A DNA stretch of 64,000 bases from Pseudomonas sp. F(2018). GTDB taxonomy: Bacteria; Pseudomonadota; Gammaproteobacteria; Pseudomonadales; Pseudomonadaceae. The notes below the pieces were generated by a model, which was not told the origin of the DNA, searched no databases, and saw only the letters and a list, made by a program, of their open reading frames with translations. The stretch covers positions 310,001 through 374,000 of the forward strand of contig NZ_SCOM01000003.1 of NCBI RefSeq assembly GCF_005508865.1, in the 5' to 3' direction. The position numbers and the translations under genes were made by a program. Shown piece after piece: positions 35,511-47,487 of the stretch. Every line of letters begins with the position of its first letter. Within the stretch, counting starts at the first letter, position 1.

Positions 35511-38500
35511 TTACTTAGGATAAGCAGTAATAATCCCTTCCCCTTGGGGCTCAACTATTACGCGAATATTTATACCATCTCGCACCCCTTCCACCGCCCA
35601 GCGAACAGGTTTTCCTTTTAAAGTAAACTGAGCTCCAGGCTTACCCGATATCTGCGTCCACGAAGCTTTTGGATCAGTGGCCAGATCAGAAACATGATGC
35701 ATTACCTTATCACCATCCCATGAAGCGGGAAAAGCCGTTTTTCCTGGGGCCCCAGGCCACAAGTGCCCTCCACCGGTAGCATCTCCCAGCAGAATATGCT
35801 GCGTTCGCTGAGCACTTGCCAAGTTGATAAAGTCATCGGGACTTGGAGTTCCCCTTGCCCCCACTCTTCCTAACAGCCACTTAGCGATATTCTCGGTGGC
35901 CTCAGCACTAAGCCGTCCTCCCTGAACCAGAGATAAAGCGATATCAACATCCCATGTCACCCGCAGGACATCACCACCTGCGATAGTTGCCAATCGTTCT
36001 AGCGCCCCATCGAAAGCCTCCGGACTGGTGGCAGCGGCTTGAGATATTTCTCGCAAATAACGATTAGCATCAGCAACACCAAACTGGTCTTTCCATGCCT
36101 CAGGAACTAATCCTGTAAAAGAGGAGTGATAGCTAGTCGACTGCTGACCGCTCAAGTTAGTATTGAACAAGCTAGAATCAAAGAATTGATCTTGGGTTGA
36201 CTGAAACGCATATACCGGTTTTCCATAGGCGGTGATTACCGCACCGTCACTCCATGTCAGAGGTGTATTTCGACTTGCCAACATTTCAATAACGCTATTG
36301 GCGCGCTTTAAGTCGTCGATTAAGGTGTCATACTCCGGATTTCCCTCGCCGTAGAAATCCATGACAGCCTGAAGCCTAGCCTCTTCTGTTGCATCCAACT
36401 CCGCACCGGATGCCAAAAGTAGCAAGTCCTCCCACGGCAGTCCTGTTTCGGAGACACCAAGCTCCTCTTGCAGCCTCTTTGCCTCTTTCTCCAGCTGCTT
36501 CAGCTCGTAGCTGTGCAATTGCCGGTTATATGCTGTTGCATTCCTTGTCAGCTCAGCTGCTTTCGCCGGATCGCCACCGGTTGCGGTTGCCACAGCGATG
36601 CCCACCAACTGCGACACAAGAAGCTCCAACCCTTGGTCGCCGTTGATCAGCCCCGACATCCGCTCAATCAGCGCCTCGTTCGCCCCAGCCGCCAAAGCAC
36701 CTGTCCGGAAATCTCCGCCTGTAGCTTCGCTTAGCATCCCCCCAATTACGGCATGGAGGGCAATCTTTTCTGGGCTCCCATCCTCCCATTTGACTCCCGC
36801 CAACCATTCACCGTTGGCGAAATCTCCCACTGCGTTAAAGACACTTGCTTGCAGTAAATGCTGAACTTGGCCTGTTAGTATCGTTTCCAAGTTATCACCA
36901 AGACCGCCTCCCTGAATGGCCGTCTGAGCTACTGCCTGTACCGCTCCTTGGGCCCCTAGATAGGCGCCGAACTGAGCAATGCCACCGGGCTTACTTAGGT
37001 CAAAACCCTTGGTGATTTTGTTGACATTATCTCCAGTGACCCCAAACGCGCTATCCAGAATGCCGGAAGTGAAGCCAGCAGTAAGAGCAGAGGTTAAATA
37101 GCCTTGAAGATTGTCTCCACTAAAGGTGTCTTCTAATGCCGCCCCTATATTGCCTCTGTTATTGATAGTGCTAATCGCGGCCGTACTAGCCGCCGAAGTA
37201 GCAACGGCGGTAAGAGCTGCGTTGGCCCAGCCAGCGGCTACAGTGGAGCCCGCAGTTGCGCCACCAGCCACAGCAGAGGCAGAGGCCGTACCTCCCGCCG
37301 CCATAGCACTACCTGAGCCAGCAGTTGCACCTGCAGTACTACCAATAAACGAGCTAGCCGCCCCTGCCGTGAAGTACGTAACGATAATGGCGATAACCAT
37401 TGTCGCCACACCACCCAATCCCGAGTGGCTGTCTTTGTAAGCATCGTGAACTTCTTTCACTTGCCGCCAATCCACATCGCCGCGCTGCTCAGCCTCCTTC
37501 AACCAAGCTAATTCGGGGTCGGCTGCGACCATAGCATCGATAGCCTGGCTGATTGTTTGTTGGTTGACGTGCTTAATATCGATTTGCAGGCCATCCACGG
37601 CCTTGATCGCGATGTCTCCCTTAGCCTTCAGCACGCTTTGCATCAGCGCCTCATCGGTCTTACCTTCACTTACCGACGAGTTCCAAAGCGCACCAGTATC
37701 ACTGTCCTGATGGCTCTCCTGATGTAGATCCTTAACCCCCTCAAAGGTAATACGCCCGCCACTATCGAGCAGCAAATCCCCACCACTCTCCACCCGGGCC
37801 GCCTGGTAGTGCTGATCATCACCGCTAATCAGCGTGATATCGCTACCGGCCTTAATAGAACTTCCAACATGACGCACATCCGTCACCTCGTCGCGCTGGA
37901 TGTCCTTACCTCCCCAGGCACCGTCATCTTCGTCCTCAAACAAGCTGTAATCGCTGTTCTGAGCGGCAAGCATTGAGAGCTTCCCTTCCGCTACTAGATA
38001 AGCTTCGCCCCCTGCCTCGGCATTGCTGGCTACAAAGGTAATATCGCGATCTGCCGCAACATAAAGATCACCGCCAGCCTTCAGATTACTGCTCTGCTGA
38101 CTAACATGATCCTCCTGTTGAATCGTGTCTTTGTGTTTTGAATAGAAGTGATCTTCATTAGTCGCAGAAGATACGATGACATCACGACCACCGACGATGG
38201 CGACATCTCGCTTGGCCTCTACATCGCTAGCGATGATGGCGACATCTCTCCCCGCATCGATCATCACATCTCTACCAGCGCTAACTTCTGCCTCTAGTTG
38301 GGTCAACTGACCTGCCGTATAACTGCGGCTACCCTTGGAATCCAGGCGCGTCTCAGCGGCAGCGATAATCACATCGCGACCAGCGCTCAACTCAATATCG
38401 CCACCACTCGTCAGCGCACCACCGATGTTGGCGATATCGCCTCCTGCTGAAATGGTGAGATTGTCGCTAGCCTCTATGCGCGCAGCACTATCGGCAAAGT

Positions 38501-41500
38501 CTCTCGACCATGAGCTGTAACCAAACTTGTTGCTGGAGTCATTGTAGGTGGTCAGGGTGCGCTCGTTACTCACATCACCGAGCAGTGCGATAGCACTCAC
38601 ATCGCGCCCAGTAATAATGCCGCCTTGGGCATTGCGAATACTGTCGGTAGCCAGCAGATCGAGACGCTTACCGGCTTCCATGAGACCGCCGGCATTGACG
38701 ATGTTGAGCCCCGTAATATTGAGATTTTCTGTGGCTCGCAGAGTGCCCTGATTAGCCAAGCCAACACCGCCGATCAGGCTAACGTCTTGCCCCTGAATCA
38801 AAGCGCCATTTGATGCTAGTCGGCCTTCGGCCTGGGCCAGATAGAGCACCGGCACCAAGACTTTCTCGCCATTCACCATGTGCTCTTCCATCCAGACGAT
38901 GTCATGGGTCAGCGCGGCAACTTGCTCAGCCGTTAGGCTGACGCCCAAGGACAAGTTGAGTGATTGCTTACTGGCAACAGCATTGTCCATCAGGTACTTG
39001 AAGATGGCCTCGTCGCTGGTCAGCCCCGCGAGGAAGCGCTCTCCCGTGCGAGCCACAATGGCTTCTCGCATCAAGCGCTGCTCAAACAAGCCATCACCAA
39101 GTCGCTTATTGACCTGGTCCAGGTCATAGCCAAGCTTGCCCAACAGATAGTCGGAGCTCATGAAAGACTTGAGGTTGGTCAGCTCCGGATTGGTCTCAAT
39201 TAAATAGCGGTGAGAACCTGGCTGACGACCACTAGATGACGCTACAGAAGCCCCAGTTACCGTCTGGCTTTGCGCACCGCTGGTAGCACTCAGACGGAAC
39301 AGGCCATTCTCACCCTGGGGAATACTGAAACCCGGAAGGGTAATAGGGTTAATGTGCTGTTGCTGCAGATCTGGGGACAGTTGTTTATTGAGCACGAAAA
39401 TCATTTGGGACTCTTGACTTACCCCCGTGCCGGCAACTTTTGAGTTAGAAGTCGGAATAGTGACACCCGCTCTTTCTACTCCATTTGAGATGCGATCAGT
39501 CGCCGAGATGCTGATGTTTCTGCCAGCCTGAACAACAGCTGGTGCGTTTACTCCACCAGCCTCAGTTAAAATTAGCTCAGAGAAAGGCGTGGCATTCTTT
39601 ATTGCAGCAGGGGCATCAACCCTACTTCCCGAGACATATCGAGACGGAGGCATATCAATTGCTCGATCGTGGGAATACTCTATAGAGTCAAGTCCTAAAT
39701 TTATGCGCAACGTGCCAAAATACTGGAATAACTCTCTATCGTAGGGTTTCCCTCCACTAACCCAGAGAAAGGGTTCGGCGCGAGTCTTTTGCCCGCCTGC
39801 ATTCCAAAAACTTATGTCTTGACTGTATGCAGGATCATTATAAGAGTTGTAATTCACAATCTCCCAGAAGAAGTCCAGATCTATATCCAGATCATCAGAA
39901 GTATCTGCCAAGTACCTCTGCACCGTATAGGAATTCAAAGACAAGGCTGTATTCTGGAAATTGTTCGCCTCTATTTTAACATCCCGTCCCGCCGCGACAG
40001 CAGACAGACTATTTATGAAATCGCCACCATTAAATTTGAAATCTCTGCCGGCCGTAATACTTGCACTGCCAGAATCAGCCAGAACCTGCACATCAAAATT
40101 TTGCACCCAAACAAAATGGGATCTATCTGTGTGACCTAAACCTGGAGCGGCGCACTCAAAACATCTAACTCCGATTTCAGCGGAAGTCAGACCCGACTTA
40201 GTCTCGAATACTTCTCTCGTATTAATAAAAGACTCAGACTTAACAACGAAGTCATTCAGCGACTCTATACTGCCGGATAGATTCTGAACTTTATGTGCAA
40301 AAGCCCCCGCATCGCTTTTTGCTATATCGATGTCCTGAAGGCTATAAATATCGGCGCGGCGATTTGTTAGGGTATTAACCCGCATCACCATGTTGCCGCC
40401 GCTAAAGATAAGCCCCTGTGAATTGATTATGTCAGGAACCACTATCCGCAAATCTTTAGCGCTTCCCAGCGTGCCAAGGTTGCTCAAAGTAGCGGCCGTC
40501 ACAGTCAAATCGCCGGCTGAAGTAAATTTCCCGCTGTTTATCAAACCGCCGGTCGAAGTCAGCGTTGTGGTACCCCCACCTGCAATGCGCCCCGCCCCCC
40601 CCAAGTTTAGGGAGCCCAAATTGATGCCCATGTCACCGACACTACTGAGCGTGCCGCTACCCGTATACGCGCCAGTTAACGAAAGGTTTAGCGTGCCATC
40701 GCTTGCGATTAAGCCGTTATTGCTCCAGCTGCCACCAGTGGCCGTCAACGACTCCTTGGCCAACAACTGACCGCTGCCGGTCTGACTAAACTGGTTGACG
40801 TTGAGCACCAAGCGCGCGGCCTGCAGGATGCCGCTGTTAACCCAGCTCTGCGTGCTGATATTCAGTTCGCCGTTGGTAGAAAGAGTGCCGCCAGCTGCAA
40901 TGGCTTGCGATGAACCAAGGATGAGGTCGCCGCTGCCAGCGTGATTGATCTGGCCACCACTGTTCTTCAGATCATCGACCTGTAGGCGCAGCGTGTTGTT
41001 GCCTACTTCTATCAGCCCGGAGCGGTTGTCCAGAAGATCGACATCGATCCGCGACTCATCGGAGGCGCCAAGGGAGCGCAGCTTGCCCTGGCTGTTGACT
41101 AGGCTCGCGGCATTGACAGCCAGAGTGGTGCTGCTTTCGATCAGGCCATAGTGGTTGTTCAGTGCACCACTCAGGCTGAAGTCGATTCGATTCGCCGCCA
41201 CCTTGCCGAGCTGATTATCTGCAGCACCGCTGCCCTGATTACTGAAGCTACTGGCGATCAGCTTGAGCAGCCCCTTGGCATAAAGCTCGCCCTTGCCGTT
41301 CTCGACAGCGGCTGCGGTGATCGTGGCATCGCCAGTAGTAGCGGATATGAACCCACCATCGTTGCGTAGGTCGCCGCTGGCGATCTGCAGGTCTTCGCCC
41401 TGCGTAATACCGCCGCGGTTGTCGAACAGGCCATCGAGCTGCAGACGCACCCAACCGGTCAGGCTGCTGAGTAGCCCTTCTTCACGGTTATCCAGGCTAG

Positions 41501-43802
41501 CGGCTTCTACCTGCAGATCGCCTTCCTTGCTCTGCAGCTTGCCTTGCTGATTGCTTAGCGCCCCATCGACTGTCAGCGTGAGCAGGCCTTTGCTGGTGAT
41601 GGCACCGCCATTGTTGCTGAGGCTAACGGCGGTGATATCGACATCGCCCAGCTCGCTAGCGATCAGGCCACCCTGGCCGTTATTCAGTAGACCGCTGGCG
41701 GAGATCTGCAGCTTGCCATTGGCGGCCAGCTTGCCACCCGCCGAATTATCCAGAGCGCCAGTTAGCAGCTCCACCAGACCCTGGCTGACCAGCTTGCCGC
41801 CACGGTTGTCCAGGGAGCCGCTGTTCAGCAGCAGAGGACCAGTGCTGGCCAGTTGGCCGCCATTGGTATTCTTCAGCAGGCCAACCAGCTCCAGGGTGAA
41901 GCTGCCGCTGCTGATCAGCTTGCCGGCTGAGTTGTCCAGGCTGTCGCCGCGCAGCAAGAGGTTGCCACCACTACCAATCTCGCCGCCGCGGTTATCGACC
42001 GCGCCTGCGTCGACCTGCAGATCACCCTGGCTGTTGATCAGCCCCTCCAGCTGATTGTCCAGCTTGCCAGTAACAGCCAGGTCGACCTTTGCCTCGCCGG
42101 AGACAATGCCGCCGCGGTTGTCGAGACTGGCTGCCTCGACTTGCAGATCGCCTTTGCTCACCAGAGCACCCTGGTCACTGTTATTCAGCTCGCCTTGCAG
42201 GGTGACATCCAGCTTGCCGCTCTTGCTCGACAAGGTACCGGTACCGGAGTTGTCTAGAGTGCCGCCCTTGATCTCCAGACCCTGCCAGCCGGATACCAGG
42301 CCGCCACGGTTATCCAGCGTTCCGGCCTCCACGCTCAGCTCGGTCTCGCTTATCAGGCTGCCCTGGCGGTTATCAACAACATCCGCCTTGATCTCTGCCT
42401 TGCCCTGGCTGGCAACCTGGCCGGTACGGTTGTCGAGTGTGTCAGCCCGTACCAGCACGCTCTGCTTGCCATACACCACGCCATTGGCGCTGTTATCCAG
42501 CGTGCCGGCATCTACCTCTAGCTCACCCTGCGAAAGCACCCGGCCGCCACGGTTGTCGATGCTGCCGCTTTGCACCTTGGCCGTAGTGCTGGCATGCAGA
42601 GTGCCTCCCTGATTGTCCAGCGCCTGAGTGGTAGTTACCTGCAGCTCATCGCTGGCGCTGAGAGTCCCGTTGGCGTTGTCCAGTTCGCGGGCAGCGACGC
42701 TGAGTTGGCCAGCGGTATTACGGCTACCATCAGCATTGATGCCGGCCTCGATCACGCCACGGTTGACCAGTTTGTCCGCCTTCAGCGCGACGGCAGCGCC
42801 CGCAGCCATGCTCTGCCCGTTGTGCAATTCTCCTGCGACCTGCGCCTCGATATTGCTGCCGGCATAGACCGGACCATTCAGTTCAAGGCTATCGGCAGCG
42901 ACCTGCACGCTGCCCGAGGCTGAGGTCTGCGCCATGCTCAGCTGGCCATTGGCATCGATCTGGATATCACCCGCACTGGCAGCCATATTGCCGGCCAGCT
43001 TCACACCCACGCCGCTTTCGGTGCCGACCAGGCGGATTGCCCCTGCGTACATCCCACCCAGCGCCGAGCTGTCTACCGCCAGCTGAGGTTGCGTTGCCGG
43101 ATTCGCGGCGCGCTGACTGACAGCCAGATCCTCGACCTTGACGTCGTTGGCACCGGCAACGACGTTGAGCTTGTTGGCATGCAGCTCGGCGTTGAGCTTC
43201 ACGCTGCGCGTGATCAGATCGAACTGATCGATATTGCTGGCGTTGAGCCCCTGGCCCTCGATGTTGATAGCACCGCCATCCACCTGCAGGCGATCCAGGC
43301 GACCGCCCTCGACGATAGGCTTGCCAGTAGTGAGCGTGGCGCGCGGGGTGTTGATGAAGCCGCAGCCGTTGCAGGTGATGCCGTTGGGGTTGGCCACCAC
43401 CACATGGGCTTGCTGGCCAGCTACCTCGGTGTAACCGCGCAGCTGACTCGGGCTGCCACCCGTGACTTCGTTGAGAATGAGGCTGGCAGCCCGGCCGTTG
43501 AGGTTGGCGTTACCCAGGATGATGCCGCCGAGCTGGGTACTCTGCGTCTTGCCGGTGGCGTTGTTGAGGATCAGCCCCTGCTGTCCGACGTTGTAGTCGG
43601 TGAACTTGTTGTGCGACAGCCCGTTGCTATTCGGCGTGGCGATATTCACCACCGGCACGCCGTTACCCGCCTGAGTCACGCCGGTATTGCCATCAGCGGC
43701 GGCCAGCGTGGCCTCGGCCGCTGCGACCATGATCGGGTTGAGGAACATGATGCCGGCCAGCGCGGCAGCAATGTTCTGGAAAAACGGGCTACGGACGTCC
43801 AT
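35511..43802 (-). CDS. cdiA: CdiA/TpsA filamentous hemagglutinin with C-terminal EndoU-type nuclease
   Basis: This 2763-residue contact-dependent inhibition effector is an exported filament. After a signal region (residues 1-29) lies the TPS secretion domain (about 35-170, with '[12 protein letters not shown]' at 138-149). FHA-1 repeats of the 'LDNRGG' type run from about 250 to 1050. An AT-richer central region (about 1180-1450, with Cys pair 'RCFEC') fits the receptor-binding part. FHA-2-type repeats ('AGRDVxI') follow to about 2000, then a Gly/Ala-rich segment and a DUF637 pretoxin region (about 2120-2420) ending near 'AYNRQLHS'. The last ~100 residues match bacterial EndoU RNases, with His2669 ('TQHILLGD'), His2680 ('GGGHLW'), 'FPASW' and the terminal 'IITAYP'. 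It would cut RNA in rival cells. Secretion is by the TpsB gene 29 bases upstream. The gene is intact. Confidence 0.88.
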   Translation of the reverse strand: MDVRSPFFQNIAAALAGIMFLNPIMVAAAEATLAAADGNTGVTQAGNGVPVVNIATPNSNGLSHNKFTDYNVGQQGLILNNATGKTQSTQLGGIILGNANLNGRAASLILNEVTGGSPSQLRGYTEVAGQQAHVVVANPNGITCNGCGFINTPRATLTTGKPIVEGGRLDRLQVDGGAINIEGQGLNASNIDQFDLITRSVKLNAELHANKLNVVAGANDVKVEDLAVSQRAANPATQPQLAVDSSALGGMYAGAIRLVGTESGVGVKLAGNMAASAGDIQIDANGQLSMAQTSASGSVQVAADSLELNGPVYAGSNIEAQVAGELHNGQSMAAGAAVALKADKLVNRGVIEAGINADGSRNTAGQLSVAARELDNANGTLSASDELQVTTTQALDNQGGTLHASTTAKVQSGSIDNRGGRVLSQGELEVDAGTLDNSANGVVYGKQSVLVRADTLDNRTGQVASQGKAEIKADVVDNRQGSLISETELSVEAGTLDNRGGLVSGWQGLEIKGGTLDNSGTGTLSSKSGKLDVTLQGELNNSDQGALVSKGDLQVEAASLDNRGGIVSGEAKVDLAVTGKLDNQLEGLINSQGDLQVDAGAVDNRGGEIGSGGNLLLRGDSLDNSAGKLISSGSFTLELVGLLKNTNGGQLASTGPLLLNSGSLDNRGGKLVSQGLVELLTGALDNSAGGKLAANGKLQISASGLLNNGQGGLIASELGDVDITAVSLSNNGGAITSKGLLTLTVDGALSNQQGKLQSKEGDLQVEAASLDNREEGLLSSLTGWVRLQLDGLFDNRGGITQGEDLQIASGDLRNDGGFISATTGDATITAAAVENGKGELYAKGLLKLIASSFSNQGSGAADNQLGKVAANRIDFSLSGALNNHYGLIESSTTLAVNAASLVNSQGKLRSLGASDESRIDVDLLDNRSGLIEVGNNTLRLQVDDLKNSGGQINHAGSGDLILGSSQAIAAGGTLSTNGELNISTQSWVNSGILQAARLVLNVNQFSQTGSGQLLAKESLTATGGSWSNNGLIASDGTLNLSLTGAYTGSGTLSSVGDMGINLGSLNLGGAGRIAGGGTTTLTSTGGLINSGKFTSAGDLTVTAATLSNLGTLGSAKDLRIVVPDIINSQGLIFSGGNMVMRVNTLTNRRADIYSLQDIDIAKSDAGAFAHKVQNLSGSIESLNDFVVKSESFINTREVFETKSGLTSAEIGVRCFECAAPGLGHTDRSHFVWVQNFDVQVLADSGSASITAGRDFKFNGGDFINSLSAVAAGRDVKIEANNFQNTALSLNSYTVQRYLADTSDDLDIDLDFFWEIVNYNSYNDPAYSQDISFWNAGGQKTRAEPFLWVSGGKPYDRELFQYFGTLRINLGLDSIEYSHDRAIDMPPSRYVSGSRVDAPAAIKNATPFSELILTEAGGVNAPAVVQAGRNISISATDRISNGVERAGVTIPTSNSKVAGTGVSQESQMIFVLNKQLSPDLQQQHINPITLPGFSIPQGENGLFRLSATSGAQSQTVTGASVASSSGRQPGSHRYLIETNPELTNLKSFMSSDYLLGKLGYDLDQVNKRLGDGLFEQRLMREAIVARTGERFLAGLTSDEAIFKYLMDNAVASKQSLNLSLGVSLTAEQVAALTHDIVWMEEHMVNGEKVLVPVLYLAQAEGRLASNGALIQGQDVSLIGGVGLANQGTLRATENLNITGLNIVNAGGLMEAGKRLDLLATDSIRNAQGGIITGRDVSAIALLGDVSNERTLTTYNDSSNKFGYSSWSRDFADSAARIEASDNLTISAGGDIANIGGALTSGGDIELSAGRDVIIAAAETRLDSKGSRSYTAGQLTQLEAEVSAGRDVMIDAGRDVAIIASDVEAKRDVAIVGGRDVIVSSATNEDHFYSKHKDTIQQEDHVSQQSSNLKAGGDLYVAADRDITFVASNAEAGGEAYLVAEGKLSMLAAQNSDYSLFEDEDDGAWGGKDIQRDEVTDVRHVGSSIKAGSDITLISGDDQHYQAARVESGGDLLLDSGGRITFEGVKDLHQESHQDSDTGALWNSSVSEGKTDEALMQSVLKAKGDIAIKAVDGLQIDIKHVNQQTISQAIDAMVAADPELAWLKEAEQRGDVDWRQVKEVHDAYKDSHSGLGGVATMVIAIIVTYFTAGAASSFIGSTAGATAGSGSAMAAGGTASASAVAGGATAGSTVAAGWANAALTAVATSAASTAAISTINNRGNIGAALEDTFSGDNLQGYLTSALTAGFTSGILDSAFGVTGDNVNKITKGFDLSKPGGIAQFGAYLGAQGAVQAVAQTAIQGGGLGDNLETILTGQVQHLLQASVFNAVGDFANGEWLAGVKWEDGSPEKIALHAVIGGMLSEATGGDFRTGALAAGANEALIERMSGLINGDQGLELLVSQLVGIAVATATGGDPAKAAELTRNATAYNRQLHSYELKQLEKEAKRLQEELGVSETGLPWEDLLLLASGAELDATEEARLQAVMDFYGEGNPEYDTLIDDLKRANSVIEMLASRNTPLTWSDGAVITAYGKPVYAFQSTQDQFFDSSLFNTNLSGQQSTSYHSSFTGLVPEAWKDQFGVADANRYLREISQAAATSPEAFDGALERLATIAGGDVLRVTWDVDIALSLVQGGRLSAEATENIAKWLLGRVGARGTPSPDDFINLASAQRTQHILLGDATGGGHLWPGAPGKTAFPASWDGDKVMHHVSDLATDPKASWTQISGKPGAQFTLKGKPVRWAVEGVRDGINIRVIVEPQGEGIITAYPK

Positions 43803-43831
43803 GTTTTGGGGCTCCTGCCAACAGCAAAGAA

Positions 43832-45523
43832 TCAGAAGAAAAGATCGGCTCGGAAGTACAGCGGATGCTCGCGGTTCTCGATGGCATCCGGCCGCTCAAG
43901 CGAACGGGAGAAGGTCACGCTGGCGGCGAGATGCCGTCCACGCGCACTGAGCTCGATGGCATTGCCAGATAGGCGCCCTTTCAGCTCTGGGTTGTAACGG
44001 TCGCCGTGGATGACACCCACGTCGTAGGCGAAGGCAACGCCGTACTCCTGCAAATAGGGCTGCAGCGGTGCCCAGGAGATCGGCCGACTCCAACGCAGTT
44101 GATTGCGCCAGTAGCCACCGCTGTCGCCGGACAGGGATTGCTCCTTAAAGCCACGTACCGAGGCCAGGCCACCGACGCTGATGCGTTGCGGGCTATACAG
44201 CACATCCTCGCTCCACTGGCCGTTGGCCAGGCTGTCGAAGCTGAAGGACTCGCCCCACATCTGGAACGGCTGCAAGTAGCTAAGCGTCAGGCTGTACTTG
44301 TTGTAGCGAGCCACTGGCTCTCCGGGTCGGGGATCGCCTTCGCTCTGCGCATCCAGGGCGCCAATGCCGTGCTGCCAGCCGAGATCGGCGTTGATGAAAG
44401 CGTTGCCGATACGCCGGCCGTGGTTGAAGCCCAGCTGACTTTCCGACAGGCGCTGGCTCGATACATCGATCAGCGCGTTATCGATGTAGTTGCGTGTACG
44501 CAGGTGACTGATGCCGGCATTGATGCTGGTCTTGCTCAGAGAGTCTCGATGCAACAGGCGTTCGGCACGCAGGCTGTGCGTACGACTTTCGCCGTCCATC
44601 TCGAAGACGAAGCCGGCACCTTCAGTCTGGTTGCGATAGTAGCTCTGACTGTAGCTGTAGCTGAAGGTCCACCAACCGTAAGGCAGGCTGTAATACAAGC
44701 TCTGATTATCGGAATGACGAAACTCGTCGCTAACAGCATCCAGGCCGCCGCGCAGGCTCAACTGATCAGCCAGTCCGAGTGGGCTGTCCCAATCCAGCCC
44801 CAAGCCCCACTGCTGCTCGCCAGTGCTGACGTCGCCATCGTTATGTCGACTCAGCGTCGCGCGCCAAGGTTTGCTCGGCTCACCCTTGAGCTGTACGCGG
44901 CTGCCGCCAACTTTCTGTCCCGGCAACAGTTCCAGTTGCGCAGGGCGCGAGGGCAGTCGATTCAGTTGATCAACTAGCTGTTCCAGCTCGCGCAGGTTGA
45001 GCGACTCACCGAGATCACCAGGGAAACTCATGGCCAGCTCGCGGTCACTGGCTATGGCCGAGCTATCGAGCCCTTCGAGCTGCCCCTCGACAACCAGCAC
45101 GTCCAGCTCGCCGTCGCTCAGGTCCTGCTGTGGCAGGTAGGCGCGCGACGTCACGTAACCGCGATCGATGTAACTCTGAGTGATGGCCTTGAGTAGCTCG
45201 TTGAGCTGGCCAGTGCCAAGACAGCGATTGGTGAAGGGGGTCAGCAGTTCGCGCTGATCCTTCTCTGACAGCAGGCTAACGCCTTGCAAGCGAATGGTCT
45301 TGATTTCGAAGCAGCGCTCGTCCTGAGCAGGAGCTTGCTGCTGTTCTGCCTCGCGCCCCGGAAGCTGCTGCAATTCATCGATACGCTTGCGCTGCTCTTC
45401 CAACAAGCGCTGCTGGCGATCTCGAATGAGATCTCGGTCGCCCGGCAGTAGCTGCTGCGCAACGGCAAACGAGCAAAATAGGGAAAAGCAGGCAATAACG
45501 GGGGCAAACAGCTGCCGATGCAT
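43832..45523 (-). CDS. cdiB: CdiB/TpsB outer-membrane transporter
   Basis: This 563-residue Omp85-superfamily two-partner transporter has a signal peptide (1-22), a Gln/Arg-rich helix ('[20 protein letters not shown]') that would plug the pore, POTRA domains (about 70-210, with '[43 protein letters not shown]'), and a 16-strand barrel with the conserved VRGF tetrad near residue 456 and a terminal Phe. It exports the CdiA encoded next. A candidate CRP/Vfr operator lies upstream. Confidence 0.93.
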   Translation of the reverse strand: MHRQLFAPVIACFSLFCSFAVAQQLLPGDRDLIRDRQQRLLEEQRKRIDELQQLPGREAEQQQAPAQDERCFEIKTIRLQGVSLLSEKDQRELLTPFTNRCLGTGQLNELLKAITQSYIDRGYVTSRAYLPQQDLSDGELDVLVVEGQLEGLDSSAIASDRELAMSFPGDLGESLNLRELEQLVDQLNRLPSRPAQLELLPGQKVGGSRVQLKGEPSKPWRATLSRHNDGDVSTGEQQWGLGLDWDSPLGLADQLSLRGGLDAVSDEFRHSDNQSLYYSLPYGWWTFSYSYSQSYYRNQTEGAGFVFEMDGESRTHSLRAERLLHRDSLSKTSINAGISHLRTRNYIDNALIDVSSQRLSESQLGFNHGRRIGNAFINADLGWQHGIGALDAQSEGDPRPGEPVARYNKYSLTLSYLQPFQMWGESFSFDSLANGQWSEDVLYSPQRISVGGLASVRGFKEQSLSGDSGGYWRNQLRWSRPISWAPLQPYLQEYGVAFAYDVGVIHGDRYNPELKGRLSGNAIELSARGRHLAASVTFSRSLERPDAIENREHPLYFRADLFF

Positions 45524-45630
45524 AAGACCGATCCTTGGCCAATTACTGGCATTCCGACATCAAAACGGACGCGCATTTTTTATACAACACCGTGCTCGGG
45601 CAAGAAAATTTCCCATCTGGCCCGATGAAC

Positions 45631-45646
45631 GGTGATTTCTATCACA
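45631..45646 (-). promoter_or_regulatory. candidate CRP/Vfr site upstream of cdiB
   Basis: On the cdiB strand the sequence reads TGTGATAGAAATCACC, matching TGTGA-N6-TCAC of the CRP/Vfr family. It lies 108 bases upstream of the cdiB ATG and about 60 bases upstream of a TATAAA -10-like element near 45578-45583, the class I activator distance. Confidence 0.5.
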
Positions 45647-45660
45647 TTTGTCCGGACACA

Positions 45661-45688
45661 AAAAAGGCCACCAAAAGGTGGCCTTTTT
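45661..45688. terminator. bidirectional terminator between spuH and cdiB
   Basis: AAAAAGGCCACC and GGTGGCCTTTTT form a perfect stem around AAAA. On the minus strand the T-run ends the spu operon. Confidence 0.85.
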
Positions 45689-45703
45689 CTTGAGCGGGAA
45701 CGG

Positions 45704-46582
45704 TCAGGCAGCCTGAGCCGGTTTCCAGTTGGAGCTGGTGACCTCCTCGGCCATCGACTCCATCGCCTGCTGGATCGCACGCTTGCGGCGCTCTTCGGCG
45801 CGGCGGGCGAAGAACCAGGCGAAGAAGGTGAAGATCGACACGGTCAGCAGGATCAGGCTGGCGATCGCATTGATCTCCGGCTTCACGCCCAGACGCACGG
45901 CGGAGAACACCTCCATCGGCAGGGTGGTCGAGCCCGGACCGGACACGAAGCTGGCCAGCACCAGGTCGTCCAGCGACAGGGCGAAGGACATCATGCCGCC
46001 GGCCGCCAGGGACGGCGCGATCATCGGGATGGTGATCAGGAAGAACACCTTCCACGGCTTGGCGCCCAGGTCCATGGCCGCCTCCTCGATGGACAGGTCC
46101 AGCTCGCGCAGGCGCGCCGACACCACTACCGCCACGTAGGCCGAGCAGAAGGTGGTGTGGGCGATCCAGATGGTCATGATGCCGCGCTCGGCAGGCCAGC
46201 CGATCAGCTGAGCCATGGCCACGAACAGCAGCAGCAGCGAGAGACCGGTGATCACTTCCGGCATCACCAGCGGCGCGGTGACCAGACCACCGAACAGGGT
46301 GCGGCCCTTGAAGCGGGTCACCCGGGTCAGCACGAAGGCGGCCAGGGTACCCAGCGCCACGGCGGCGACCGCGGTGTACAGGGCGATCTCCAGGGAGCGC
46401 AGCACCGAACCCATCAGCTGGCTGTTGTCGAGCAGGCCGGCATACCACTTCACCGACCAGCCACCCCAGACGGTGACCAGCTTGGAGGCGTTGAACGAGT
46501 AGATGACCATGATGACCATGGGCAGGTAGATGAAGGTCAGTCCCAGCCACAGCATGACGGTGGAGAAATTCAGCTTTTTCAT
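45704..46582 (-). CDS. spuH: polyamine ABC transporter permease SpuH
   Basis: This 292-residue PotI-type permease has about six membrane spans, beginning 'VMLWLGLTFIYLPMVIMVIYSFNASKLVTVWGGWSVKWY', and an EAA loop 'EAAMDLGAKPWKVFFLITIPMIAPSL' for ATPase docking. It is the last gene of spuABCDEFGH and overlaps spuG by four bases. In P. aeruginosa this transporter imports putrescine and spermidine. Confidence 0.93.
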   Translation of the reverse strand: MKKLNFSTVMLWLGLTFIYLPMVIMVIYSFNASKLVTVWGGWSVKWYAGLLDNSQLMGSVLRSLEIALYTAVAAVALGTLAAFVLTRVTRFKGRTLFGGLVTAPLVMPEVITGLSLLLLFVAMAQLIGWPAERGIMTIWIAHTTFCSAYVAVVVSARLRELDLSIEEAAMDLGAKPWKVFFLITIPMIAPSLAAGGMMSFALSLDDLVLASFVSGPGSTTLPMEVFSAVRLGVKPEINAIASLILLTVSIFTFFAWFFARRAEERRKRAIQQAMESMAEEVTSSNWKPAQAA

Positions 46583-47487
46583 GCGCGGCCCTCCATTTCC
46601 TTCGCTTGGTTACGGTTGAACCAGATGATCGGGCCCATGAGGATCAGCAGCATGATCACCGCCAGGGCGGACGCCACCGGCCAGTCGCGGTTGTTGAAGA
46701 ACTCCTGCCACAGCACCTTGCCGATCATCAGGGTCTCCGGGCCGCCGAGCAGTTCCGGAATCACGAACTCGCCCACCACCGGGATGAACACCAGCATGCT
46801 ACCGGCGATGATGCCGTTCTTGGACAGCGGCACGGTGATCTTCCAGAAGTTGTTGAAGTTGCTCGAACCCAGGTCCGATGCCGCCTCCAGCAGGCTCATG
46901 TCGTGCTTCACCAGGTTGGCGTAGAGCGGCAGGATCATGAACGGCAGGTACGAATAGACGATGCCGATGTACACCGCCAGGTTGGTGTTGAGGATCTGCA
47001 GCGGCTCGCTGATCACCCCGATCGACAGCAGGAAGCCATTGAGCAGGCCGTTGTTGCTGAGGATGCCCATCCAGGCGTAGACGCGGATCAGGATCGCGGT
47101 CCAGGTCGGCATCATGATCAGCAGCAGCAGAGTGGTCTGCATTTCCTTGCTGGCGCGGGCGATGGCGTAGGCCATCGGGTAGCCGATGAGGATGCACAGC
47201 AGGGTGCTGACGAAGGCCATCTTCAGCGAGCCGAGATAGGCCGCCAGGTACAGCTCATCCTCGCTGAGGAAGATGTAGTTGCCCAGGTTGAGCACGATCG
47301 ACAGCTGATTGTCGGCCCAGCTGTAGATCTCGGTGTAGGGCGGAATCGCCACGTCGGCTTCGGCGAAGCTGATCTTCAGCACGATGAAGAACGGCAGCAG
47401 GAAGAATAGGAACAGCCAGAAGAAGGGCACACCGATCACGGCATGCCGCCCGCTGGGCAGATAGCGTTTCAGTTTGCCGATTTTCAT
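46579..47487 (-). CDS. spuG: polyamine ABC transporter permease SpuG
   Basis: This 302-residue PotH-type permease has a first span 'GVPFFWLFLFFLLPFFIVLKISFAEADVAIPPYTEIY', the 'MPTWTAILIRVYAWMGILSNNG' loop and the EAA motif 'EAASDLGSSNFNNFWKITVPLSKNGI'. It overlaps spuF (ATGA) upstream and spuH downstream, so the membrane complex is translated as a unit. Confidence 0.93.
   Translation of the reverse strand: MKIGKLKRYLPSGRHAVIGVPFFWLFLFFLLPFFIVLKISFAEADVAIPPYTEIYSWADNQLSIVLNLGNYIFLSEDELYLAAYLGSLKMAFVSTLLCILIGYPMAYAIARASKEMQTTLLLLIMMPTWTAILIRVYAWMGILSNNGLLNGFLLSIGVISEPLQILNTNLAVYIGIVYSYLPFMILPLYANLVKHDMSLLEAASDLGSSNFNNFWKITVPLSKNGIIAGSMLVFIPVVGEFVIPELLGGPETLMIGKVLWQEFFNNRDWPVASALAVIMLLILMGPIIWFNRNQAKEMEGRA

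Noticed and set aside
36389..37440. Plus-strand frames opposite the cdiA 3' region, considered as extra toxin or orphan modules
   Set aside because: They are antisense to conserved DUF637 and pretoxin sequence and lack ribosome sites and CDI-type features.
40000..43800. Direct-repeat array in cdiA considered as a CRISPR-like or satellite repeat
   Set aside because: The repetition comes from degenerate filamentous-hemagglutinin protein repeats and stays in frame; there are no constant repeats with unique spacers.
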